This document shows positions 40,601 to 51,406 of a stretch of DNA of 64,000 nt, piece by piece; position 1 is the first letter of the stretch, and every line of letters begins with the position of its first letter. The DNA lies in NCBI GenBank assembly GCA_002964805.2, contig PUDQ02000001.1, positions 868,001-932,000 of the forward strand, written 5' to 3'. Position numbers and translations under genes: made by a program. A model generated the notes under the pieces. The model did not search any database. It was not told the origin of the DNA and worked only from the letters and a program-made list of their open reading frames with translations. This stretch comes from Trametes villosa. Its lineage: Eukaryota; Basidiomycota; Agaricomycetes; Polyporales; Polyporaceae.

Positions 40601-41324
40601 GTACTTGTTGAGGTGCATGAGAGGGAAGCCACACATGAGAATGCGTTGGCCACTCCATGTCTTCTTGGTTAGCTTGATGTTTAGTAGGCGGGATACTTCG
40701 GCAGCCTGGTCGAAATACGACTGTCCGGGATATGTTAGCATGATTCAGCGGTTTGAGGCGAATGACGTACCTCGTAGAACTGCCCTACTCTAGTCAGTAA
40801 TATACAGTGGGGGTATTTTGCAAGATTATCCAATACTTCGATAGCTAGAGGGGTCGTCGGAGGTTCGATCTCTGTGTATAACAAGTTAAAGTGGTCAGTA
40901 GATATTCTCCGACGTTGCTGTGCTCATTTTACCTTCTGAAGGGGGTATACTACTTTTACGCTTGCGTGCCCTACCTTTCGGCGGAACTGAAGGAGTCTCG
41001 GAGCAGCTCTCTACGAGCACAGGTCCCGCCTCACTGGGCTCCAAGAGGTACACGGGCTTAGCCCGTCTTTTCCGCGGCTTGCCTGCTTTAGTGAGACCCA
41101 GACTCGTGTCTTCTTGAACACTGGGAGTTTGTAGGGCAATGTCTGGTTGCTCAGAAGGTGTTACCGGACTCTCGGGGACTAGTGAACAATGTATTGCGGT
41201 CTCAGCCACCGGTCAGAAGGAAGATACATTGGCGTGCAAGAGAAGGCGCACGCTTGACGGGTGCATGCTCGTACGCAAGCATTGACTGTCTAAGTCCACC
41301 GTGCCATCTTGGCAACGGAGACAT
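37652..41324 (-). CDS. MSH1: Mitochondrial DNA mismatch-repair protein Msh1 (MutS)
   Basis: MutS ATPase that maintains mitochondrial DNA. The probable start is the ATG at 41324 ([13 protein letters not shown]), or 41282 ([18 protein letters not shown], a presequence-like helix). A 49-nt intron (gtatct...cactag) brings in [11 protein letters not shown] in frame. A basic linker ([26 protein letters not shown]) precedes the mismatch-binding domain ([44 protein letters not shown]). The clamp and lever domains follow, then the ATPase: [27 protein letters not shown] (near 38340-38425), [54 protein letters not shown]. It ends [10 protein letters not shown] at 37652. [11 protein letters not shown] and the early targeting sequence mark it as Msh1 rather than Msh2/3/6. 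Confidence 0.9.
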
Positions 41325-41726
41325 GGCGGTCCCATCTCCTAGGACGCGCGAAGCAGGGAGCTCTGCATATTTCTTCCTGGTGACCCTTGGCTTCTTCAAC
41401 GGCGGCGCCGCCCCCTCGACTTTAAGCGTGCAAGACGATGCAAACTGCCTGGAAAAGTGCAGCGAAAGCGACGTTCTAGGGCAGCACGCGAGGGAGGAGC
41501 ATGGAGGGGAGCGGGGGCAGAGCGCGAGCATGCGCCGGGAGCTGAGCGAAGGAGAACGCGTCTCCGGGGGCCAAGCGCGCGCAGGGAATGTTGCGGATAG
41601 GCGCCCGCTACCGTCGGAGTTTGAACGCAGGCAGGGAGAGTGCGACCGCCCAAACTTCCCCTCTACGACGAAAACGCGCTCGCCCGGGTCGTCGACGTCT
41701 CTCTCTTCCCCCATCCGCACTCCACC
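41325..41726. promoter_or_regulatory. Divergent promoter MSH1 / septin gene
   Basis: The 402 bp lie between the divergent starts at 41324 (minus) and 41727 (plus). Long open frames cross it but lack ATG starts and conserved motifs. The last 50 bp before the septin start are C/T rich. No TATA box seen. Confidence 0.45.
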
Positions 41727-43443
41727 ATGTCTTTCGCCGGCAGACGCAGGGGCAACAAGGTCAAGAAGGGTGTCCAGTTCACCGTCATGGTCGTCGGTGA
41801 GTCTCCTCGCGCGCAACCGCCCGCTCGAACTGCCAACGCGAGCGCACGGCGGTGATATACTCGCGTTTACGCGTCACAACCCCGCGTCCTGGACGAATAC
41901 TGACGGGTACTTGGTGCTCCAGGTGCCTCTGGTACCGGCCGCACGACCTTCGTGAACACCCTTTGCGAGTCCGAGGTGCTCAGTCACAAGGTCTCCGACA
42001 GCCCTGAGACTGCTCACGTCGAGGAGGGCATCAAGATCAAGCCCGCCAACGTCGGTGCGTGCCAACCCCTTGGCAACTGTCTACCCGTGTTCACCTGTAA
42101 TGCAGAGCTCGAGGAGGACGGTGTCCGCATTGCGCTCACGATTGTGGATACCCCCGGGTTCGGTGACAACATTGACAACGAATTCGCGTAAGTCGCAGGT
42201 TCATACCCAATCAGGAACTCTGTCGCTCACGCGTATATCCCCCGCCAGCTTCCAGGAGATCGTTGGCTACCTCGAACGTCAGTACGACGACATTCTCGCC
42301 GAGGAGTCCCGCATCAAGCGTAACCCGCGCTTCCGTGACAACCGGGTGCACGCGCTGCTCTACTTCATCTCCCCCACCGGTCATGCGTGCGTACTACCGA
42401 GCGAATAACTGAGAGCAGTTCAGAGCTCACTCTCACTGCAGGCTGAGGGAAATCGACATCGAGCTCATGCGCCGCCTCTCGCCCCGCGTCAATGTTATCC
42501 CCGTCATTGGCAAGGCTGATTCGCTCACTCCCAGTGAGCTCCGCGGCTTCAAGAAGCGGGTATGTGTTTAGCCTTGTTCTGAACGTGCCATCCGCCAACC
42601 GGAAGTACATAGATCATGGAGGATATCGAGTACTACGACATCCCCGTGTACAACTTCCCCTACGACGTAGAGGAAGATGATGAGGACACCATCCAGGACA
42701 ACAGCGAGCTCCGCGTAGGTGCTTCCCTTCTCATGTCATAGTGGGCGCTAACGGCGTGTGTAGGCGATGATGCCGTTCTCGATCATCGGTTCCGAGGAGG
42801 AGATTGAGATCGACGGCCAGCCCGTCCGTGCCAGGATCTACCCGTGGGGTGTTGCCGAGGTCGACAACCCGAAGCACTGTGACTTCAGCCGCCTCCGTGG
42901 AGCTCTGTTGAAGTATGTCTCCCTGATTGACTTCTCACGTTGCATCCACTAAACGCACCACAGCACCCACTTGGCTGACCTGAAGGCTCTTACCCACGAC
43001 GTGCTCTACGAGACGTACCGTACCGAGAAGCTCTCCCGGACTGTCCACTCCGACACTCAGTACGTGATTCCTATTATTGGCTCACAAGCCAATCTAATTT
43101 GGGCAGCAGGGACTCGTCCATCCTGCCCGAGGAGCTGGCCAGCCAGAGTGTGCGTCTCAAGGAGGAGCAGCTCCGCAGGGAGGAGGAGAAGGTACGTTAT
43201 CCTCAAAGTGCCTCGTGGCGTTTTGTTGATCGCCACCCGTACAGTTGCGCGAGATCGAGCTTCGGGTCCAGCGCGAGATCAACGAGAAGAGGCAAGAGCT
43301 TCTGGCGAAGGAAGAGTCGCTCAGGTGAGTTATACTGCGACACTATCTCGAACGCGTGGCTCGAAAGATACTGATGTCGCGTCTTTAGGAATCTCGAGAG
43401 CCGGCTTGCTGCACAAGGCTCGCAGTCGGAGTTCCGCGAGTGA
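41727..43443 (+). CDS. CDC11: Septin, Cdc11/AspA type
   Basis: GTP-binding filament subunit of septin rings and collars at septa, hyphal branches and clamp connections. MSFAGRRRGNKVKKGVQFTVMVVGASGTGRTTFVNTLCESEV contains the basic lipid-binding stretch and a P-loop with Arg in place of the usual Lys (GxxGxGRT), typical of the Cdc11/AspA class. Then TIVDTPGFGDNIDN (G3), the septin sequence FISPTGHALREIDIELMRRLSPRVNVIPVIGKADSLT (G4), and the septin-unique element ending PWGVAEVDNPKHCDFSRLRGALL. The C-terminus is a coiled coil (LKEEQLRREEEKLREIELRVQREINEKRQELLAKEESLRNLESRL) ending QSEFRE with TGA at 43441-43443. Eight or so short introns. Confidence 0.94.
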
Positions 43444-44810
43444 TCTCCGCCATCACATTGTGGTGGTGTCATCGAAAATGGTTTTGCGATTGGTATACCC
43501 TGTTCGTCTGGACTCCCCCTCTTTGTTTGCCCACCCGTCGTGGCTTATTTCGGATGATATACTACAGATGTTTCGACTACTAGCACCCCGATACTCCGTG
43601 TTTAGCTGATGACCGCTGCTTCTCGCTCGCTTCGCTCTTTTGCCCCGAGTGTTCTGTACACCCACACGGGTCGCTCCACGTCCGTCCGCTCGTTTGGATC
43701 GCATGATAATTCATTCTGTTCGCTTTGCCCGATCTGCGTGATGGACGAGGTATGTTCGCGAGGCGGGCGTCTTCTGGTCGACCTCGAGCCTCGCGAGCAA
43801 TAGAGAACGCTGATGGATGGAAAAAGCTCGCAGAAAAGAGCTGATGATCAGAATAGATGGATGCCTCTTGCGGTCAGTGGAGGGGAGGTGGTGGTGGGAA
43901 CCGTGAGCCTCCCTGGGTTGGGATTTACAGGAAGCCCGAAGCCGACTGGCCTGTCACGTCCGTCGCAATTAGACACGCGTCCTACGTCTGGGCACCGGGC
44001 AGCAGCGGGGTTGCGGGGCAGGCTGGGCGGAGGAGACGTCTGGGCCTGCTGGAGCGTTTGGGGATAAACGGATGAGAGAGGCGGGCTGGAAGTGGTCGGT
44101 TCTCGGAAACGTGCGAGGCTCGGGTGGGGGAAATTGTTGTGAGAACGCGAAGTTCGAACGCGTCCGAGCTGAAGTTGAACATCGCGGCTACTGCGGAGAC
44201 TGGGATCTGCAGGGAGAGAGAGCGACAGAGAGAGACTGAGGAGAGCTCGAGTTGTCGAGCAACCGCGCCGGCTGTGCCTTGCCGCCAGTCTCTTTCCTCG
44301 TCCGGCTGCCAGTCTGCCTCAGCCGCTGCCGCTGCCTGTATCACCTTGCCTCCCCCGCCCACCGCCCCGCCCTCCTCGTCCTCCGCACCCTCCCGACGCC
44401 CGCCCCAGCCACATGCCGAGCGGGTCCTCGTCGATCGATCTTTCATAACGCTGCTATCTCGCGCGCATATTGCGTTGTGGCGCGCCCCGCTCATAACCGA
44501 TATAGCCTCTCCCGCGCTCGGGATCCAACCGCACGACCAACCGGCATACCGAACCCACCAGCCCGTCCTCGCTCTCCTCCGCTGCTGCTGCCTCCGCGTC
44601 TCCCGCTGCTGTCTCGTTCTACCTGGGCTTGTGTACAAACAATAACGCGTCGGCCCGTGCTAGCCTAAACGGGCCCTTTGTTTGCTGCAACAAGCAACTG
44701 ACCTCGTTCAGCCTGTGACGAGCAGCGGCCTGCCCCCGCCAGACACACGTCCCGCCCGCTCGCCCGCGCAGGTTGGAGACTCGCCCCCGCCCCCCGCCCC
44801 GCCGCGCACG
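43444..44810. other. Septin 3' flank and long leader region of the MIT-domain gene
   Basis: About 1.37 kb. The first part should be septin 3' UTR. From about 44210 the sequence turns low complexity: a GA-rich run (gagagagagcgacagagagaga, 44213-44240) and then C-rich blocks to 44400. That suggests a long promoter/5' UTR for the gene at 44811. I find no ATG-initiated conserved ORF. An upstream non-coding exon cannot be excluded. Confidence 0.45.
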
Positions 44811-47800
44811 ATGGAGCTCGAGTACGAGGCCCGGCCGGTGTCCGTCGTCCACCGCGGTCGCGACTGGAACACCACGGCGCTTAATGGTTCTGCAACTTCC
44901 CCGGTAGCTACCCCTTCCTCCTCCTCCTTCGCGTCGCGCCGTCGCTCAACTGCGGGGCACACGCCTCCTCCCCCGCCCGGCCCGCCGCCCTCGCAGCCCA
45001 TCCCCAGCCTCCCTGTCCCAGGCCTATCACGCTACGAAACCTATGATGGGATGCCAGATGCATCAGGATCAGGCCCAGATGTTCCCAGCATGAACTCGAC
45101 ATACGCCCGCCCCACGCCCTCGCCAGGGCTCGCTGCAGTCACCGCTTTCTCCCAAGCACGCTACGCATCGGCATCGACCACCGGATATCCGTCGCCCACC
45201 CTGAGCGGTGCCTCCACCGACAACCTCGCAGACTCCCCGCCACGATCGATGCTCCGCCCCCCACCCCCTCCGCCCGCGGCGGCGCCCGCGCAAGAGGGCC
45301 CGAACGACAGGCTGCTGCTCACGCCAAATGTCGATCAGAGGCCGCCTGGACAACAGCGACCGTCCTCGCGACGGGCGTTAACACGCGCCCTGGAGCTTGC
45401 GCGAGAAGCTGTCAGATTGGACTCGACGAACGACGACCCGTATGGGGCGGTGATGGCGTACGCCCGGAGCGTCGCGCTGCTGAGCGAGGTCATGGAGAGG
45501 GTCATGCGCGGGGAGGACAGCACAGAGTCGAGGAGACGGAATGGGAGGCGGAGAAGCGTGGTCGCGCAGGAGGAGGAAGTGCGACGGCTAAAGTCCATCG
45601 TGAGTAGTGCTTTGGCTCGTGGCTCGGCTCTGACCTAAATGTCCCACTCGACTTTTGCGCGCCGCAGCATGATACGTACGCCGACAGGATGAACATCCTA
45701 AGCGTCGTGTACGACATCCAACTCCCTCTGCACTCTCCGACCTCGGTCTATGCGTCCTCCTCTGCATCCGTCTCGAGCGACTCTACCCGGCCGTCCTCTC
45801 CGATGTCAACAACGCCAACATCAGAACGCTCGCCATCCCGAACGCGCGATGGCGATCAGCGGCACTCGACCGAAACTGTTAGAGCAGATGACGACGATTC
45901 CAGCGTGCTGAGCCGCAATAGCAGTCACGGTAGCCTGCCACACTACCCTGCGACGCGTTCAGCATACTCGAGCTCTGGGGCTGCCTCTCCCGTACATCCT
46001 TACGCGGCTGCTTCAGCGCCGTCTGTGCCGCCACTTCCTCCTACAGACCTCGGCCTGGGCTCCCGTGCATCGGTCGTCTCATCCATACGTTCGCGTCCTC
46101 GCGCCTCATCAACACTCCCCCCTCCTGCGCCTCCTCCGACCTCCCTTCCTCCACCCGCACCCTCACCCATTCGTGCCGAGCACCCGGAGCTCACGCCAAC
46201 CCAAACCAGGCAGCCGGATATCGGCCGTTCGCGAGGCAACTCGATAAGTCACAGACGGACTGGATCCAACAGCCGTCTTATACCTCTGCGAGAAGAGTCC
46301 GCAAATGGCGTCTCTGCAGAGCAGGGCGGCCATGCGGAAGACAGCCTCCGGCCCAGGTCGCGCTTGAACATGCACCAGCATGGTGTATCGCCGCCCCTCC
46401 CGCCCTTGCCTTCACCGTCAATTGAGGCGACTACGGTTACCCGGAACGGACTCGGTGACCACCCCTCGTCTCCACCACCCAGCAGCCCCGGGCACTTCGC
46501 GACGCCCAGGCCGCGGGGAGGGTCGACGATGTCCGTCCGGCCAGAGGTGACACCAACGAGCAAACCCGCCCTCATCAATACCTCGCCGGCGATGGGCACC
46601 ATCTCGCAGCGCCGCGGCAAGGTATCCGCTCCTCCAAGTTCTGGCGGCGACGCGCCATCGCCGACGGACTCGACGCTGTCTGCTGCTTCTGCTCCGAACA
46701 TGGGCAGGGTAGCATCCGCAATTCCTGCAAGCACCGTCAGCAACCTCGGTATCGGGCGCAACAGGGCTTCGTCTCAGCCCGGGAGACGGCCCTCTATCAC
46801 CACCGCATACTCATATCCATCCGTGCAAGGAGGCTCCCCCGCGCCACGGAAAGTTTCGATACCCTCTCGTCTGAACCCCTCCTCCCCGCCGCAAATCACA
46901 GTGAACACGGCGATCCTATCGCCGCCACTGTCGATGTCAGCGCTCACGTCGCCCCCGCTGGTTCCTCCTCCCCCGATACCCTACGCAAATATACCCATGG
47001 CGCCGCTATCCCCCCTCCCCTCCTCCGCGCCCCCAGACCCGGTCCGCAAGCCCTACCACATGATGTTCCTCCTCCGGCAGACGATGACGTCCAAGACGGG
47101 CGGGTACATCACGCGGCGGCTGCACGTCCCGCAGGAGGTGTGGTCGCAGGGCGGGGCGAAGCTCACGAACGTGCCCGAGAAGATCCGCGTCGTCGAGGTG
47201 CTCTGCTCCGCGCTCGAGGAGCTGCAGCACTGGAGCGCGGAGTACTTCGGCGCGGGGAACGTGAGCAGCGGCATGGCGCTCGGCATCGGCAGCGTCTCGC
47301 GCAAGGAGGGCGAGCAGTGGGCCGCGAAGCTCGAGGAGTTCTCGAGCGTGTGCGACGGCGTCGTCGGCCAGTTTGGGAAGAAGCTCGGCGTCGGGGAGGG
47401 GTTCATCACCAAGAAAAGCAGCGGCGTAAGTGGCGGCCCACCCCGCGGCTCTTCCTCTCGCTCTCTTATATACGTCCGTGCTGAGCGCGCCCCCGCTTTA
47501 GGTTACGTCTTGGGGAAACCGACTGACCCGGCAGTTCGACAAAATCACGAACGGGAAAAAGTACGTCATGCCTGCGCCCGTCTCCCGCGCGTGCGAGCCG
47601 ACCCGAGCTGACGCGCCCCACTGCTCGCACCCTCCCCAGCCTGGACTCGCCCGCGCTGTACGTGCAGGTGCTGTCGAAGCTCTTCCAGGCCGCGCAGATC
47701 CTGGACGAGCACTCGAAGGCGGCCGCGCCGCAGGCGCTCGCGCCGCTGTACGCCGCGTTCCCCGCCGACATCCGCGCCGCGCTCGAGCACAAGCTGCGGC

Positions 47801-47907
47801 ACGCGTCCGAGTTCTTCGCGAAGGTCGTGCTCACGTTCGTCATCCGCGACATGGCGCTCCTGCTCGACAAGTACGTGAAGAAGTGCGAGAAGTGGCTCGC
47901 GGAGTAG
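44811..47907 (+). CDS. MIT-domain protein with long disordered middle and conserved C-terminal helical domain
   Basis: About 990 residues. ATG at 44811 gives MELEYEARPVSVVHRGRDWN; the frame is open upstream to 44682 but without ATG. After a Pro/Ser-rich stretch, RALTRALELAREAVRLDSTNDDPYGAVMAYARSVALLSEVMERV is a MIT domain (microtubule interacting and trafficking), the module that binds ESCRT-III tails. An intron near 45600-45667 leads to a roughly 450-residue Ser/Pro-rich disordered region. The C-terminal domain (KPYHMMFLLRQTMTSKTGGYITRRLHVPQEVW to FVIRDMALLLDKYVKKCEKWLAE) is helical and looks strongly conserved. Introns near 47430-47500 and 47562-47640 keep the frame (NGKNLDSPALYVQVL). TAG at 47905-47907. 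Likely an endosomal or membrane-traffic role; no enzyme motif. Confidence 0.8.
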
Positions 47908-48899
47908 GCCGCCGCGCCCGCGCGTGCGAGTGGGTGCCTGGCCCGGCGGGGCGGGGAGGGGTGTGGCGAACCGAGCTCGGATGAGGTCTCAGCGGACTGC
48001 GGCGGTCGTCTCCATAGCTGTAATCCATCGTATATACCGCGCATCTTCCACCACCACCACCGGACCCTCCCCGTACGTACGTATGCGCCCGCCGGCCGCA
48101 GGTGGTCTTTTGTTTGTTTCGGCGTTGTAACATTATGCTCACGGGATAGATGTCTTCGCTCCTCTCTTTCCTTGTCTCCCCCGTCTTTCCCTCGTCCTCT
48201 GTCTTTCGCCCTCTCTGTGTCGTCCGGATCCGCCCACACATCCTCCTGTACATACACACATCGTCATCAAGTCGCCACGCGACCGCTTCCTTCCCATGTA
48301 TTCGATAATTGGGCTGGCTGGTGACATAATTGTTTTACATGCGTCCCAATACGTACACGGCGAATGAGAACATGGGAAAACACTCGAAGGGATAGATAAG
48401 GGTGCGAAACATGAGGGATCCAGGGGGTGGTAACGAAGCATAAGAGAACACAGGGTGGTCATCGAGAAATACAGGCAGAACGAAGGCGATAAATACGCAG
48501 GTAGGGGGTCCGGGTGGGTATGCACAGGTGGGGCGGCTCTAACGTAGCGTACAAACAGGGAAAATACATACCGTAGAATACGGGGGGTTTTAGCGTGCGA
48601 GTGGGGTCCTAGTAATATGTAATGGGAAGCGGAGGTGCAGAGAGGGGAAGGAAGCGGGGTCGGAGAAGCGGCTCTGGCAGGACGTGGGACGAGGCGCGCC
48701 ATCGACGCCTCCAGACGTGCGCGTGCGCTCAGCGCGCTCCGTAAGCAACCAGCGGCGGATTGGGCGGGACAACGCTGTAGGGCCCGAGTTCCCGCGGCGG
48801 CGTGGGGTCCTTGCCGCGAAGGCGGCTGATAATACGCAGCCGCAGGACTGTGGGAGCAAGAAGACGGCGGTCAGCGGGTGCAGAGTAGGGGGAGCCGAA
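47908..48899. other. Convergent intergenic region
   Basis: Nearly 1 kb between the stops of the MIT-domain gene and IES1. It has a C/T-rich block around 48150-48240 and otherwise unremarkable 3' flanking sequence. I see no gene. Confidence 0.45.
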
Positions 48900-50896
48900 T
48901 TACTGACTGTAGTCGAGCCTGGTGTTCTCATCGGCGTACGCCTCGTCGTCGGAGTCGACCAGCGGGTCGGTCATCATCGAGACGTGCCAAGCCTCTGTGG
49001 AGCACGGCGCTCGGTTAGGACGGCAACGTTGGGCTGTAAGGAAAGGCGGACATACGCTGGAGCATGGTCCGTCGGGGAACTTCAGCGGACGGCGGCGCGT
49101 ACTTCGGGGTGGCGTACGTCGGCCGGCTGTATAAGGGAACCCCCGAAGACAGGTGGAAGGGTTCTTGGATGTAGAGAGGCGTGTGCCGAGAAGCGTGTTC
49201 ACGCGGCTTCCGTGAGTGGGTGCGTGTAGGCCTGCCGTTAGTGTGCTGTAAGGCGTCGATGCCAGGGCTCGGCGGCCGACGAGGGTAGGGATCCGCGGCA
49301 GCGCGGGGGAGGCCGTTCATCTCTGACGAGTGAACGCGGTACGGACGCTGTCGATATGGCGGCGTCGGAGCCCGATGACCAGGCACGTATTCCGGACCAG
49401 GGGACGACAGACGGCGGGCTGGAGGGCGCCCAGGTCCTAGTGCCCATTGAGCGGCGGAGATATTGTTTCTGCAAATGGTACATACCTTCCAGCATGTCCT
49501 CTTCTCTAACACTAAGCGAGAACGGAACAGAATATAGGCTGTCCGCGGGAGAAGTCTCCCTCGTTTTGAGGGTCTCCGCAGTTGCCCTGCCCTTACCCTT
49601 GCCGCGACCCCCGAAGGTGTTACGCTGGTAGCTCGGATACTCCGCTTCGTGATGGGTGCCGACGTCTTCTCCTCTTGCCTTCGTCTCGAGAAAACGCCGC
49701 CGTATATCGGTCATATCAACGCCGCGCTGGTGTTCCTCCTGCGTGTCAATGTTCTCGGCAGCAGCGTCCTGTGGCGTCAGAGTTACGAGGCGTGGGGCGC
49801 GCTCAGCGTCGCCGTCTGTCTGCCTGTCAGCGAAGGGATTGTCGGAGGGCGCTTCGTGGTAGTGATAGCAGAGCCAAAGGAACGCCCGCGCTCTAGACTC
49901 CGAGGATATATGCACCGGTGTGAACAGGTCCAAGAAGTCTACGGACGCTCTGGGCTCGAAATGGGTCCGTGCAATGGCCTGGGACAGAGCACGGAAGGAG
50001 CTGTCATTAGATACGTGCTTTTACGCGAGCAGCCTTGACAGCGGGCCTACCGTCGCGTGGTTTGCAAAGATGAAGATGAGATTGACAATGCTGGTAGGCG
50101 GGACGGTCCCGGACCGCTGTAATATGGAATTGCACGTCAGCTGCGATCAGTGGGAGGGGAGGCGACACGGCGACACGTACGGATCGCGCGAGAGCGTCTG
50201 CAGGTTTGGAGACTTTACCCTGGGTCTCGTCCGGCAAGAAACATGTCTTGAGTATGTTCTTGATTCGAGGCGCGTCTTGCAGATTGCCGTTTGTGCGCTG
50301 CAAAGCGGGTACAGGATGGTATGTTCTGAGCGCGGTCTTCATCTCGGGAAAAACTGGACAAACAAGGGTCTAATTAGCTCGCTGGAGATGTCACCAGAGG
50401 CGCGCATATATGAGATGAACGCTCTTGCTTTAGACGGGCTGAGTCACGGCGCAGGGAGCTGCTCGATGGGTGGCAAGGGGCGAAGGCGCAAGGGTGGCAC
50501 TCACAAGCCATGGTTGTGTTGATTCGACCGACGTTTGAGAGGAGAGAGATCATTGCGAACTCGTTGCCAAATTCGGGTGACTCTCTGATTTTGTCTCGGG
50601 ACGCCTTGGAGCAACGAGGGGAGTGGATGAGAGCATTGACATAGAGGTCGCGGAAGGTGACCCTTGTACCGGCCGGATCGCCGCGAATGGTGGTGTAGGG
50701 GTCTGTGAATGCGGTGTGCTTGTCCGCGAAGATATGGGAGAGCATGTCATATTGCAGGTCGACGCGCGTAAGGGGCTCGCCGTCCGCGCGTTTGACGGCG
50801 AGCGTCTTCCTGTGGTGGGAGTGTGATCTGGGGGGGTCGGGTGGTGAGCAGGACGGTGTGCGCAGCTCGCTCGCGGACGTACCCCGAGGGCGGCAT
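48900..50896 (-). CDS. IES1: INO80 chromatin-remodelling complex subunit Ies1
   Basis: Fungal-specific subunit of the INO80 remodeller. The preferred start is ATG 50896: MPPSG joined by an intron (gtacgt...cccccag) in phase 2 to SHSHHRKTLAVKRADGEPLTRVDLQYDML. Reading without that intron from 50985 (MWRKQ...) is possible but gives an atypical Pro-rich start. The conserved core continues HIFADKHTAFTDPYTTI, GTRVTFRDLYVNALIHSPR, DKIRESPEFGNEFAMISLLSNVGRINTTMAFFPEMKTALRTYHPVPALQRTNGNLQDAPRIKNILKTCFLPDE in several exons. The C-terminal half is polar and variable (RGKGKGRATAETLK, DMLEGMYHLQKQYLRR) and ends DPLVDSDDEAYADENTRLDYSQ at 48900. Family motifs in the N-terminal half leave little doubt; exon joins in the C-terminal half are less certain. 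Confidence 0.85.
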
Positions 50897-51406
50897 GGGG
50901 GAAGCGGGGGAGGATGGGGAGAGGGTGAGAGATGGGACGGAGGACGGAGAGGGCCTTTGAGCACCAAACGTTGTTTCCGCCACATTTACGGCACTTGCCC
51001 GATGTGATCTCGTAGCGTGAAGCTACGGGCGATCCCCGCCGATTACCTAATCGGTACGCGGCGCCCTCCTCGAAATCATGCTCCGCCCACCGCCATCAGT
51101 CTCACCCGCTCCCGTCCCGCCTCCCCGCACCCCTCCATTAACCAGCCTGATTCCCGACGGCTTCTTACTTTTCTCGACGCGGTGCGCACATCCAGGTCGA
51201 GTGACCGCGACAGCACACCATCAACCCCGTGGCCAACGTCATGCAGCGCACCGAGCTCCACCCAACCCACTCTCGCGAGCTTATATGTCGGACGCGTCCG
51301 CGAACATGTTCGCTGCATTCCTGACTACAACATAACCTCGCGCGACTCCGTCGAGGCTCCCGCTGAATACTCGGAGACTGTTCTCCTCCGCTACGCTACG
51401 CGCAGA
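50897..51406. promoter_or_regulatory. Divergent upstream region, IES1 / esterase-like pseudogene
   Basis: The 510 bp between divergent starts. An ATG-like frame begins at 51078 but does not join the esterase frame. No TATA box. It presumably drives IES1 and once drove the esterase gene. Confidence 0.4.

Noticed and set aside
40860..40885. tRNA T-loop-like ggttcgatc
   Set aside because: No acceptor stem or anticodon arm; it is the reverse complement of Msh1 coding sequence.
41179..41209. 31-nt intron near the MSH1 5' end
   Set aside because: Too short; a gtatct donor 18 bases upstream gives a 49-nt intron in the right phase.
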